A stretch of DNA of 64,000 nt, from assembly GCA_000328365.1 (NCBI GenBank), contig KB309212.1, positions 69,113 to 133,112 of the forward strand, given 5' to 3'. Below, in pieces: positions 39,565-48,978 of the stretch; within the stretch, counting starts at the first letter, position 1, and each line of letters opens with the position of its first letter. This DNA is from Capitella teleta (taxonomy: Eukaryota; Annelida; Polychaeta; Capitellidae). Made by a program: the position numbers and the translations under genes. Under the pieces are notes generated by a model, which saw nothing but the letters and a program-made list of their open reading frames with translations, was not told the DNA's origin and did no database searches.

Positions 39565-41790
39565 TCACATTTCTTGTTCATCAACCTTTTTCATTATTTC
39601 GATCACAGTCTCACTTTGATCTGGGCGAAGAATATCCTCGGTCACCCCGGCCGCAAATACTTTGGCAGAGTCAAAGACGAAAATCTCCAATTTGACGGGT
39701 TTCAAAACCAAGATTTGACTTTTTCGAATAGTGCGCACAACAGCTAAAGTCTCTTCTTCTTCATCTTCATTCTCCTCTTCTGCTTTAACACCACCGCAGC
39801 ATGTATATCCGTGCGTGAAATAATACACGTAACCCACGTCTTGGGAAGTGAGTAACCAGGTCGATAAGAGATTTCCCGCTTCATGGGCCTCTGTCGTCCC
39901 CAAACGTTGACGGATAACAATCATTTTATTTCGTTTCTTCTTTAACTTTTCAGGTTTTGCTACTCGCACATAATCATCGTTTTCATCGTCGTCGTCGTCA
40001 TCATCATCAAGATCATCATAGTTGTCGTCGTCGTCGTCGTCGTCGTCGTCATCACTATCTTTCTCAAAGTCGAAGTCATCATCATCATCATCATGAAATC
40101 GGCGGCGTTGGTATGTATGGCGTTGTCGTCGGCGGTCAGGGTGGTTTGTGCGCCAACAGATTTCCATTACTTTAGCGGCCGTGTTCTTCAAAGGCCACAT
40201 CACCTTTTGTTCAAAAGCGCGTCTTTGTCCAGCGGAAAGGAATATATCTCTCATTGAAAGGGTAACTGCGTGTAAATACTGATTCTGACACGAAGGTTTA
40301 AAACTGGACACCACAAAACCAAATCTGATCATTTGCCGATGGTATACGACTTTCAATTCTACCCCTTTGTACGGGTGATGTTTGTGCCATTTGACAGGAC
40401 AAAGCGCAAACCCGCCGAAACGCTCGGTGGACGGGGAAACCAACCGCAACTCTTTCTTTTCGTATGCTATCACTCGAGAATTATGTAGTGCCTCCTCGAT
40501 GCTCTCGCAATGATTTTTGAATCCTTCTTTTCTCATCGATGATGTCGATGACGTCGACGGCATCGATGCTGACGTCCCTCGTAGTTGAGCCCGCATTTTT
40601 TGTTTCCCTTGTTTTTCCCACAATTCATTCACGATGTCGAGTAAAAGCGAAAGAGAAGACGAAGAAGGTAAAGGTGTCATTGTCGTTGTCGTCGTCGTCG
40701 TCACTGGCGTAAACATCACAGAGCGCGCATTCAATTCCTCCATCAAGCCCCAACACGTGTTTTGGCATCTGTTTTGCACATATGCGTCGATGGTGTTCTG
40801 GGTCCTTTCGCGAATATAATTCTTGTCGTCGATGTATTTCCTTCCCTCCCAACCTTTTATAACGCTCCCATAGACCACCTTTTTCGGACTGTGTGCAAAA
40901 AGCGCTTCAACCGGAACCGACTCATCATTTTCTTTTCCGTCAGTTCGATGTACACAGAGTAGTGTTTTGCTTCCATCCGGTTTTGTTTGGTAGGGCAAGC
41001 GCAGCGCGTGCCAAGTGTTGTGATCTTTATTTGTTTTGTAGATGTTGGGATCATAAACGTCTTCTTTACCCGGACAGCGGCGCCCGATTGTTTCGGGAAA
41101 GAGGAAACGTATTTCATTCAACATGTGCACCAGCACTTCGGCCGCGCCGCATGTCATCACGATGTCCTTTGGCAATCGAATATGATGATGAATTCCATAT
41201 TTTTTTCTGAATGTGTCGTTGACGAAGCAGTCAACGCCTTCTTTCTCTTTTTCTTCTTTCTGTTTTTCCTTTCTCCACTCTTCTTTACTGCTTTTGATTT
41301 TACTAGTCTCAGAAGAAGAAGAAGAAGAAGAAGACGACGGGGTGGAATAAAAAAAATAATGCACGAGATTGTCTTTCAATTCGGGGACTGTGTGTAATAT
41401 GAGGTTAGCCAGTGTTTCCATGTCTTGACACAGTTCTTTGATTTTTATAGGGCCATCCGGGACTAGATCGACGTCAAAGACTAAGACGGAAAGGTGATTC
41501 TCACTGGAAATCATTTCAGCGCTCGTGCCGCCGACCCTGCATAGCTGAGATAACATTTTTTCGAGAGTTAAACACTCACGTTGATTTGTTTTTGTCGAGC
41601 ACGGTAGACCCATGACGAAAAAAGGTACCTTTGGTTCCCCGTCGCCGCCGCCGCCGCCGCCCCCGCTGTTCTTTTTCCTCTTCTTCTTGTAAACCATGCA
41701 GATCGGCGTACCCAAGGAAGACAGATAGCGCATAACTCTGGTCGAACCCATGCGGGAGTCGTAATACGGATAGGCTTTAGCTTTCTTCAT
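39565..41790 (-). CDS. DNA primase, herpesvirus UL52-like
   Basis: About 741 residues from the ATG at 41790. The catalytic acidic pair is seen in VLVFDVDLVPDG (about 100-110), followed by YGIHHHIRLP (about 195) and HALRLPYQTKPDGSK (about 265), the order found in the archaeo-eukaryotic primase fold of herpesvirus UL52. An insert of Asp residues occurs near 585-625, and Cys residues in FTHGYTCCGGV (near 680) may belong to the C-terminal zinc region. With the UL5-like helicase it would form the helicase-primase, laying RNA primers for the polymerase. The upstream leftward gene ends 14 bases inside this one and may be an accessory or N-terminal part of the same system. Confidence 0.75.
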   Translation of the reverse strand: MKKAKAYPYYDSRMGSTRVMRYLSSLGTPICMVYKKKRKKNSGGGGGGGDGEPKVPFFVMGLPCSTKTNQRECLTLEKMLSQLCRVGGTSAEMISSENHLSVLVFDVDLVPDGPIKIKELCQDMETLANLILHTVPELKDNLVHYFFYSTPSSSSSSSSSETSKIKSSKEEWRKEKQKEEKEKEGVDCFVNDTFRKKYGIHHHIRLPKDIVMTCGAAEVLVHMLNEIRFLFPETIGRRCPGKEDVYDPNIYKTNKDHNTWHALRLPYQTKPDGSKTLLCVHRTDGKENDESVPVEALFAHSPKKVVYGSVIKGWEGRKYIDDKNYIRERTQNTIDAYVQNRCQNTCWGLMEELNARSVMFTPVTTTTTTTMTPLPSSSSLSLLLDIVNELWEKQGKQKMRAQLRGTSASMPSTSSTSSMRKEGFKNHCESIEEALHNSRVIAYEKKELRLVSPSTERFGGFALCPVKWHKHHPYKGVELKVVYHRQMIRFGFVVSSFKPSCQNQYLHAVTLSMRDIFLSAGQRRAFEQKVMWPLKNTAAKVMEICWRTNHPDRRRQRHTYQRRRFHDDDDDDFDFEKDSDDDDDDDDDDNYDDLDDDDDDDDENDDYVRVAKPEKLKKKRNKMIVIRQRLGTTEAHEAGNLLSTWLLTSQDVGYVYYFTHGYTCCGGVKAEEENEDEEEETLAVVRTIRKSQILVLKPVKLEIFVFDSAKVFAAGVTEDILRPDQSETVIEIMKKVDEQEM

Positions 41791-43219
41791 TCCCGGGGCA
41801 ATCAAGGATTCGTTGGCAAAAGCGCATTCGACTAGCGTGCTGCTTTCCACTAAGGTATAACAGGCTTCGCCTTCTTCGCCTTCGCCTTCTTCTGCCTTTG
41901 ACTTTGGGGTCGTAATAAGTCTTAAGCTTGTCTGCGTTGCCGTACAAATAAAGAGGATGTTCTCGTTCCCAAATGGGAGTCAAGTTTTTGTAAACCGTAC
42001 TGTAAATCGCAACTGGATCAAGGACATTTCGCGCATATTTCAAACTGTTTTCGCGCCATCGTCTCACACCCTCGGGATCGAAGAGTTCTGCATTGAGGGT
42101 AGCGATGTTATTTTCCATGACTGAGTTGATGAGTCTTTCAGCGTAGAGTGGAACGGCATAAAATTTTCGTCGCGCCGCTTCGATGAATTCGTAAAGCGGG
42201 GCTCCGGCTAGCAGACCAAGTTTGTACCGGTGCAGTATTTTTATGTATGCCATTTCTATCTCGTCGATAATATCCGGTTGTTGCCACGCCAGCTCGTTCC
42301 AGGCCTCATGATGCGGTGAGTCAATTTTGCTTTGCCTTGAGAAAGCACTCGCGGCCAAGCGCGAATAGGGTCGATTGACGAGACGAATTTTTTGCAAGAC
42401 AATGGTTTCGTTCAAATGATCTAATTTGTCTCGCCGACGATAACGCAGGAGGAGATGAAAAAATAGCCAAAAATATTCATGAGTCTGTAAAGGCCGCTGT
42501 TGTTGTTGTTGTTGTTGTTGTTGTAAAGGTACCAAAGAAAAGAGGTTGTTTTGTACGATTATCTCGTTTAAGAAATTCACGAAAGCAAAGCTGGAAAAGT
42601 AAATACGGGTGTTGTTTTGCGGTCTCTTTTGGAGAAATTTAGTTTCGAGACCCTCCAATTTCTCCTCTTCCGCCGCAACCCTCCTCCTCTTTTTCTCTTG
42701 CTCACTTGCATGATTTTCCAGATGTTGCAAGAGAGTCTTGCGCATGAGATCAAACGAGATGAAAGAGAGGAAATTGTCCTGTTCTTCAAAAGCGCTTTGT
42801 AGGCGCATCACATCGTCAACATCAAACCACACACAATGGAAGCCCTTTTTCCCCAACTTGAGATCTTCGTAAACCACAAAGCGTTGACGAATGATGCGGT
42901 CACGGTCTTCTGGCGAACAGGTAAAAATCAATGCCCCGACAACCTCAGTCTGCAAGTCAAAGAGGTATTGCGTGTAAACGAGTTCGAGGTAAAGGATCCC
43001 GGTAAACCTTGTCGTGTCCATTTGCGTTGTAGATTGTTGCAGTGACGGTGGGTTGCGATTGAAACGTGGCAAAAAAAACATCAGGGTTTCATTTTTAGCA
43101 GAAGGGTAGTGAATAATTTCGGCAGAGTTTCCAATATCCCCGGGCAGCGAACAACTATCGGGTGGTAAACCATGTCCTGTCCTCGAGCAGACAATAGCTC
43201 GACCTTCTAAAAAGAACAT
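41777..43219 (-). CDS. unknown protein upstream of primase, possible primase-associated part
   Basis: A 480-residue protein with an ATG start, a Gln run near residue 235 (CAA repeats) and an Arg run near 440. UL52 of vertebrate herpesviruses has a long N-terminal half before its catalytic centre, whereas the primase here begins close to its catalytic motif. This neighbour, which overlaps the primase gene by a few bases on the same strand, is therefore a candidate for the corresponding function. That is positional inference; no motif is recognised. Confidence 0.55.
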   Translation of the reverse strand: MFFLEGRAIVCSRTGHGLPPDSCSLPGDIGNSAEIIHYPSAKNETLMFFLPRFNRNPPSLQQSTTQMDTTRFTGILYLELVYTQYLFDLQTEVVGALIFTCSPEDRDRIIRQRFVVYEDLKLGKKGFHCVWFDVDDVMRLQSAFEEQDNFLSFISFDLMRKTLLQHLENHASEQEKKRRRVAAEEEKLEGLETKFLQKRPQNNTRIYFSSFAFVNFLNEIIVQNNLFSLVPLQQQQQQQQQRPLQTHEYFWLFFHLLLRYRRRDKLDHLNETIVLQKIRLVNRPYSRLAASAFSRQSKIDSPHHEAWNELAWQQPDIIDEIEMAYIKILHRYKLGLLAGAPLYEFIEAARRKFYAVPLYAERLINSVMENNIATLNAELFDPEGVRRWRENSLKYARNVLDPVAIYSTVYKNLTPIWEREHPLYLYGNADKLKTYYDPKVKGRRRRRRRRRSLLYLSGKQHASRMRFCQRILDCPGNEES

Positions 43220-43553
43220 AAGTTTAGTTTAGTTTTTTTGGTTTAATATCTTTCTAATCCTTCTCTACCCAGAGAAGGCACCGAGATAGAGGAGAGGCGT
43301 CCCTCTACTTATATAGGAAAATGTTTTATTTTTTTTCTTCATTTTCCTTCCCTCCTTTTTTTTGGGGGGTTTTTTTTTTTTTAGTTTTTGGTTTTTGTTT
43401 TTGTTTTTTTTGGTTGTTTTTTTTTTGTTTTTTGAGAGAGAGAGTCGGTTGTTGGAAAAAATTAAAGTTCTTATTAAACCTCCTCATGTAGACTACAGGG
43501 TAAGAGGGGGGCCGGCAATAACCAAAAAAAAACAAAACAAAACAAAACAAACT
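43220..43553. other. low-complexity spacer between divergent genes
   Basis: Contains a pyrimidine/purine-rich palindromic stretch with CTCTACC and GGTAG-like pieces (about 43260-43310), a CTTATATAGG TATA-like sequence (about 43309), long T-runs, GA repeats and AAAC repeats. It presumably carries promoters for the leftward gene at 43219 and the rightward nuclease gene at 43554. Confidence 0.4.
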
Positions 43554-44456
43554 ATGAAAGAAAAAAAGCAATATGGCGTTACCCAAATCATCAACTCTTA
43601 TGTGTTTCAAGAACAGCAGGAGCATGCGCCACTATCACCATCAAGATGGAAATGTAACTCTTCTTCTTCTTCTTCAAAGGCAAGAAAACAAGGGGATCTA
43701 ATTCACGCTCATTTTGAAAATACCGAGCGCTTTCTCATCTCCGTGAAAAATGACGAATATGTCGCCCACATTTTTGAGAAGGCGAATTTATTGTTTCAAT
43801 TACGATATTTGTTCAAGTACGGACGTGTGCGAGAGGTCGGGGTGGCCTTCAAGAAATTCCCAATTCGCGGACAGATCGACCTCCTGGAAATTGATCACGA
43901 AAAAAAAATCCTCTACGTAAAAGAAATGAAAACGTACTCGCGGAAACTTGTGGTGCGAGAGAAACATCAAGAACAGGTTAATAGTTACGCAATGATCATG
44001 GCTGAGCTGATATTTGGCAATTGGAAGACGCCCTTTTTGAAAGGATCATCGTCGTCGTCGATGTCTGAAGATGATGATGATGTTGATGCTTCTTCTTCTT
44101 CTTCTTCTTCTTCGTCCCTTCTTTCTAAAGCAAAACTAGAACGGCAAGAGTTTCTTCGACGCACAGCTGAAAGAGTGAAAAAAGAGGATCGCACGTTGTT
44201 GGCAGAGCCTTTGGTATCCCGTTTAGGACTGCGGACACTGGGTGAGTTGAACGCAGCGTTGTTGAAAATTTGGGCCAACTTGGTTCCCTATACGATCTCC
44301 CCGGTGTTGCTTTACATCGATCGAGACTGCGCGGATATTTCAGCCCCCGTGATCACCGCGACGGAAATAACCATTAAATTCAAAGCGTCTGATAGTATCC
44401 TGTCTTTTCCCAAAACGTATAAAAAATTCAAAGAAAAAATAAAAAAGAAAAAATGA
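43554..44456 (+). CDS. PD-(D/E)XK nuclease, Cas4/EXO5-like
   Basis: About 300 residues from the ATG at 43554; the frame stays open upstream only through simple sequence. The core RGQIDLLEID followed by LYVKEMKTYSRK and EKHQEQVNSYAMIM (about 105-150) matches the D...ExK and following helix of RecB/Cas4/EXO5-type nucleases. It also carries Ser and Asp runs (about 165-185). Herpesviruses encode an alkaline nuclease (UL12) of the same superfamily that processes replication intermediates; this protein could fill that role, but the motif style is closer to cellular exonuclease 5. Its stop overlaps the next gene start by 4 bases (ATGA), suggesting coupled expression. Confidence 0.7.
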   Translation: MKEKKQYGVTQIINSYVFQEQQEHAPLSPSRWKCNSSSSSSKARKQGDLIHAHFENTERFLISVKNDEYVAHIFEKANLLFQLRYLFKYGRVREVGVAFKKFPIRGQIDLLEIDHEKKILYVKEMKTYSRKLVVREKHQEQVNSYAMIMAELIFGNWKTPFLKGSSSSSMSEDDDDVDASSSSSSSSSLLSKAKLERQEFLRRTAERVKKEDRTLLAEPLVSRLGLRTLGELNAALLKIWANLVPYTISPVLLYIDRDCADISAPVITATEITIKFKASDSILSFPKTYKKFKEKIKKKK

Positions 44457-45466
44457 GTTCAGTTGGGAAGATTTTAGCCCCTGATAAATTTATTTTCAAA
44501 GAAATCAAATCAAAATTGCGACTGAAATTGAAAAAGACCCCAGAGCTTTTGATGATAACGCGAGTTTATGTACCCTATCTCGTACCCGCTCCTAAACGTC
44601 TTTCGTATATTACAAAATACATCTCTGTGCGATTCATAAATGCGGCTGTAAGAAACATCACCAAACCCATGTGGAATTCCCTTCTCGCGGCTCTGGTGCA
44701 AAATTTAAATAAAAACACCCATGAAGCGGTGACCTTCCCCTGCGATTTAGATCTGCTTCTCGAATGGACTCCGCCCGTCATGGAAAGTGAATTCAGCGTG
44801 TCTCTTTTCAACAACACTAATGAAATCCAAGTACCAAAAGAACTCTCCCAAGTCAATTTCGAGGAATATGAACGGGGAGATAACGAAGAGGAGGAGGAGG
44901 AGGAGGAAAAGGGCGGCAGCAAAAACAGCGTCGTTGTCTGTGATCGACATCACGGTGGTGGTGTTGTGAGGAGTAATCAAACGTTTATCAACAGCAAACC
45001 GGACAAGGTAGAGCTTGCCAGATTGAAAAAGAAACAAGAAGAGGACTTATACAATAGTTATGGAACCTCGCGTTTCCAGCGTCAATATCTTGTTTCTTCT
45101 TCTTCTTCTTCTCAAGCAGCTGTTGCTAAACCTCTACTACATTCTCTTGATTTCGAAAACCCGTCTTCTTCTTCTTCCTCGATAAACACGATTGCGCGGA
45201 TAATCTCAAAGATGGAAAGCAACCTCACGGAAATACTTTCCGCACATGACGTGGGAGACGATAAAGAGCTTCACAGCGTTGTGACAAACCTGCTTTTTAA
45301 TCAAGATAACGAGGTGTTCTCTCAAAACCAAAGCCAGGGTGTCTACGATGTCACGTTTCATGTGTACTTTCTTGAGAAAATAATTCGTCACCCTTCTTCT
45401 TCTTCCTTAACAGTTACTGCTGCTGCTGCTGCTGCCACTGCTGCCGCTGGGGAAACAGAATGGTAG
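44453..45466 (+). CDS. unknown protein downstream of nuclease
   Basis: A 337-residue protein starting within the stop of the nuclease gene. The N-terminal 130 residues look globular and basic. The rest contains Glu, Ser and Ala runs coded by trinucleotide repeats (about 140-150, 215-245 and at the C terminus). No family recognised. It converges with, and overlaps by 60 bases, the leftward gene ending at 45407. Confidence 0.6.
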   Translation: MSSVGKILAPDKFIFKEIKSKLRLKLKKTPELLMITRVYVPYLVPAPKRLSYITKYISVRFINAAVRNITKPMWNSLLAALVQNLNKNTHEAVTFPCDLDLLLEWTPPVMESEFSVSLFNNTNEIQVPKELSQVNFEEYERGDNEEEEEEEEKGGSKNSVVVCDRHHGGGVVRSNQTFINSKPDKVELARLKKKQEEDLYNSYGTSRFQRQYLVSSSSSSQAAVAKPLLHSLDFENPSSSSSSINTIARIISKMESNLTEILSAHDVGDDKELHSVVTNLLFNQDNEVFSQNQSQGVYDVTFHVYFLEKIIRHPSSSSLTVTAAAAAATAAAGETEW

Positions 45467-47155
45467 AAGCAATAAAAGGAGCTGTAAAGAAATCGGGTTG
45501 CAGCCCAGATTTCGATAAAGAAAATTCAAGTATCCGTTGAGAGTGTGTCGACAGGCCAAGGCTGCCCGACAACCGCGGCATATTCTATGTCCTAGTTTTT
45601 CGATCGCCCGGGCGGGAGATTTCAGTTTACGAGCCAAGACCGCTATCTCGCTCAGACATGTATCTCGGTGTAGTGGAGACGCGAAAAGGTTGTGATAGTG
45701 GTAATCAAAATCGGGATATGTTTCAGAGCGACAAGTGGAGCAACGCCACCAGGTCCTGTCATGAGAAAAAGACGCTGGTAAACCGTATTGTTTAACGGAC
45801 AGGATGACGTTGGTGATGGGAGTCCAGCACCTACGACTTCCGCCAAAACACAACCCCGTGTGTTGTCCTGTTGCAGATGAACTGCATTGACGATAGAGTT
45901 GATCGGTGATGGTGGTTGAATTACTAATGTAAAAACGATGAGCGTAAGAAATGGTGCCATCTTCACGGATCTGCAGTGTGTAGAGGGGCAGGTGTTTGAG
46001 TTGCGTGTTTCCATCCACGATGCAAGACGACATACTCGGCGCCGCTGACGATATACAACGAACTGGAGCGTGCACCGTGTTATTTTTAACCGTGAGGGAA
46101 AGGCGAGAAATGGGACTGATGACGGTCGAAGCCCGTGCAAACACAAAGGTGTCGTAAAAACGCTGTTCGTATCTCTCGGCGATCGCGGCCACGTGATGTC
46201 GTAACCCCGAACATTTGGCGTGACATGTGCACTGCAAGAGGTTCACTTCGATGACCTTGGTCTTGAAGCGAGCGCGCGTCATAGTAGTCAGGGTGTTGTA
46301 CAAATACAAGGCGTCCAAATCGCTCGTCAAAGTGGGCAGGTTGCGAGAATCGCCCAAAACACGGTCTCGGGCGAACGCCTGACACACGTAGTTCAATAAA
46401 ACCAAGAGTTCCTCAAATGACAACAGGGTGGCTTTTGCGATCGTCAACTCCAAGAGTGCGTGTCTCATCGCGTAACGTGGATCGGGATTGATTTCCCGCG
46501 TCAGAGGCTCGCGCTCTTTACTCGTCAACCAAAGCGCCGTCATCCTGTCGTTGATGTTGGATTGCACGTCTCTTTTGGCGTGGGTGATAAATTTGTGAAA
46601 GACGCTATAATTGCGAGATTTACCCGTCAGGCGCAAATCGGGCACGATGTCAACACGAATTTGTTTGCGTGGAGTCAGAAAGGGCGCGTTTTCATGTAAA
46701 ATTTTTGGTGGAACCGAGAGAATTCTTAGCAAATGCGTAAGGCAACGGACTAGAGGATGATCCTTGCCGCCGGAAGAAGTAAAATCGCCGTACAACTCCG
46801 TGTTCAGCACGTAGGAGATTATCCACAAAATGGGTGATAGGTGTCGGAGATAGATCTTAGCCAATCGGTGGATTCTACACCTTGATAAACCAGGACGCAA
46901 CGTTTTGATTATCACGATCATAACGACCACAGCCTCTGCTCGCTCTGCAATGCTTTTGTAGACTTTTGTAGAAGATGTGATATTATCGCTTTTCTCTTCA
47001 ATTTTATCTCTGTTTTTTTCTTTCTTGTTTGTTGCCAACGTATCTCGTAAAGAAGGGGGTACGGTCGTTCCAAAAGCAATGAAAAACGCTTTTCTGAAAC
47101 GCACTGTTGTCTTGTACAAGCGGTCATATTTATTCTCGTCGTCGTCTGACATCAT
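45407..47155 (-). CDS. unknown 582-residue protein with Cys clusters
   Basis: No family recognised with confidence. Cys/His-rich spots at about 305-320 (CTCHAKCSGLRHH), 465-475 (WRCSTCRSE) and 525-540 (ICRGCRAALACRH) suggest metal binding. A length near 590 residues and CxxC pairs are also features of the herpesvirus packaging protein UL32, so that is one possible identity, held weakly. The end is a Leu/Ser-rich tail coded by repeats. A start with two Met codons after an A-rich spacer is clear. Confidence 0.65.
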   Translation of the reverse strand: MMSDDDENKYDRLYKTTVRFRKAFFIAFGTTVPPSLRDTLATNKKEKNRDKIEEKSDNITSSTKVYKSIAERAEAVVVMIVIIKTLRPGLSRCRIHRLAKIYLRHLSPILWIISYVLNTELYGDFTSSGGKDHPLVRCLTHLLRILSVPPKILHENAPFLTPRKQIRVDIVPDLRLTGKSRNYSVFHKFITHAKRDVQSNINDRMTALWLTSKEREPLTREINPDPRYAMRHALLELTIAKATLLSFEELLVLLNYVCQAFARDRVLGDSRNLPTLTSDLDALYLYNTLTTMTRARFKTKVIEVNLLQCTCHAKCSGLRHHVAAIAERYEQRFYDTFVFARASTVISPISRLSLTVKNNTVHAPVRCISSAAPSMSSCIVDGNTQLKHLPLYTLQIREDGTISYAHRFYISNSTTITDQLYRQCSSSATGQHTGLCFGGSRRCWTPITNVILSVKQYGLPASFSHDRTWWRCSTCRSETYPDFDYHYHNLFASPLHRDTCLSEIAVLARKLKSPARAIEKLGHRICRGCRAALACRHTLNGYLNFLYRNLGCNPISLQLLLLLLPFCFPSGSSGSSSSSSNC

Positions 47156-47298
47156 TCACATCCTTTAAGACACTAAAATAAAATTTTTTAAAAAAAAAAC
47201 CAACAAAAAATCAAGACTATCAAGGATATATATATCTTTATATATATTTTTTTTTTATTTTTTTTTATTTTTAAAGCACGCCAATATCATCATTTTAT

Positions 47299-48726
47299 TT
47301 AATTACTTGTCAACCGCACAGATGTTTTAATATAAATCTCATCATTGAGATAATATGGTTTCGCCCAAGTCAAGGTGTGAGTAGAAAACTCCGGGAAGCC
47401 CGTGGGTGGATTCCTTTCGTTTTTTGGCCGTTGAAAAGAATTCGAGTTTGGACTGCTTCGAAACTCTTTATAATGATCTGAAAAGTTCTTATCTTGCGAG
47501 AGCAATTTCATCTTAACTGTACCGGAAAAAGGCCACTGCAAAGTTGCGTCATAATCTCCTTGCAAGATAACAAAAAAGAGAGACAAATGAGTCCCTTTTC
47601 CGAGTCCGTCTCCGTTGATGTAGGCGCGCAGACAAAGTTTGTATCCGTAAGGGTGAGTGAAAAAAACTGGGCTGTAAATATATTTTATGGTGTCTTTGGT
47701 GGCGGCCCTTCTCATTGCGTTTATACCTGAAATCTTCCAAACCATTTCACCCATACCCAAAAGGTCTGGGGAATACTGCATTTGCTGATCAACGCTCTTC
47801 AGCGCGTTTACGAGTTCTGTGATGGTTTTGTCGTGCTTGAGTAGAAGACAACGGAGAGTTTCATCCAATCCATCTAAATTGTTTGGGGTGGCGGCAGAAA
47901 CATTTTCTTGACATTTTCTTTCTAATCTCATTTCCAATTCGTCTCGCAGCCTCTGATTTTCAATCTCTTGTTCACTCAGCCTTTTCATTGTCAAACGAAG
48001 ATGTTCTTTCATACTCTCTTCTTCGTGTGTGGTCAAGACCGCAGCAGCAGCAGCAGCAGCAGCCTCGGGGTTTGTGGCAGCCGCATCATCATCATCATCA
48101 CCCTCGGCTCTTTCCGGCGCTATCGTTGACACGCTGAAATCACATCCCAGTGTGATATAAGGGCAGATGTTGTTGCACCTGAGCATGTGGAGAGAAAGAT
48201 CACTCCTCTTCATCTGAGCGGTTTGGCAAAAATTCGGGCAGTCCATCAGCTTCTGGGGACATTCCTCCTCTTGATGTTTATCCACACATGAGAATATAAT
48301 GTCTTCCTTACAGAGTGGGCATTCTACTTGGCGAAAGACGCAAGAGGATTCAAGATGTTGGGGGACGTCTTTCCACATCAACGTTTCAACGCAACCCAAG
48401 CACTTGTTTGGACAGTACGCGGCTTGCCTTTCGAGGCGTTTTTGGATGGCGCGATCCAGAAATATGTTCTCCTTAGTTACGGTGTGGCAGTTTCGTTCCT
48501 GTGCTGGACAAATCGGCGCTGCTGCTACTGTTCTTTCTCCTTCTTCTTCTTCTCTTGATGCTGCCGCTGACACCGCATGAGCCTCCTCCATATAACCTTC
48601 TAGGCAACTGCAACACGCGTGGTGGCCACAGAAAGTCTGCATTGGGTTCCGCAACGGTTCTTTGCAGATCGAACAGAGGAAACTTTTGTCCAAGTTGACA
48701 AATTCAGGTAAAGGTAAATCCTCCAT
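47299..48726 (-). CDS. TRAF-like protein (RING, TRAF zinc fingers, coiled coil, MATH domain)
   Basis: A 475-residue protein with the full architecture of TNF-receptor-associated factors. It has an N-terminal RING (CSICKEPL, TFCGHHACCSC, about 17-75), two or more TRAF-type zinc fingers (about 105-205, for example CPLCKEDI and CPNFC), a coiled coil (about 240-320) and a C-terminal MATH/TRAF domain (about 330-475). The MATH domain shows the signature YGYKLCLRAYINGDG, GTHLSLFFV, WPFSGTVKM and SSPNSNSFQRP. Such proteins link receptors to NF-kB and death signalling. The gene is intronless and lies among viral genes, pointing to capture from an animal host, probably as processed mRNA. Glu and Ala runs inside it resemble those of neighbouring viral genes. 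It may act as a decoy or mimic of host signalling. Confidence 0.9.
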   Translation of the reverse strand: MEDLPLPEFVNLDKSFLCSICKEPLRNPMQTFCGHHACCSCLEGYMEEAHAVSAAASREEEEGERTVAAAPICPAQERNCHTVTKENIFLDRAIQKRLERQAAYCPNKCLGCVETLMWKDVPQHLESSCVFRQVECPLCKEDIIFSCVDKHQEEECPQKLMDCPNFCQTAQMKRSDLSLHMLRCNNICPYITLGCDFSVSTIAPERAEGDDDDDAAATNPEAAAAAAAAVLTTHEEESMKEHLRLTMKRLSEQEIENQRLRDELEMRLERKCQENVSAATPNNLDGLDETLRCLLLKHDKTITELVNALKSVDQQMQYSPDLLGMGEMVWKISGINAMRRAATKDTIKYIYSPVFFTHPYGYKLCLRAYINGDGLGKGTHLSLFFVILQGDYDATLQWPFSGTVKMKLLSQDKNFSDHYKEFRSSPNSNSFQRPKNERNPPTGFPEFSTHTLTWAKPYYLNDEIYIKTSVRLTSN

Positions 48727-48978
48727 GGTTTATGTTAGTCCTCTTTTCCCTCTTTTTTTTTCATCAAACCGATGATGATGAAAGAACGAATGATTATTTT
48801 TTCAAACCATCTGTGTCTTTTTAATGGATGTGTGGGTGGAGGAGGGTTTTTTTTTTATATATAAAAAGACTTGGCGAGAGAAGGAAAAAAAAAAATTAGG
48901 AAAGTTAAAAAAAAAAAAGATTTGTTTCTATTTATCTTTTTTTTTTTTGAGGGGGAGGGAGGGGGGAATTTTTGAGTG

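Noticed and set aside
45407-47155. Firm assignment as packaging protein UL32
   Set aside because: Length and CxxC pairs fit but no diagnostic block was seen; left as unknown.
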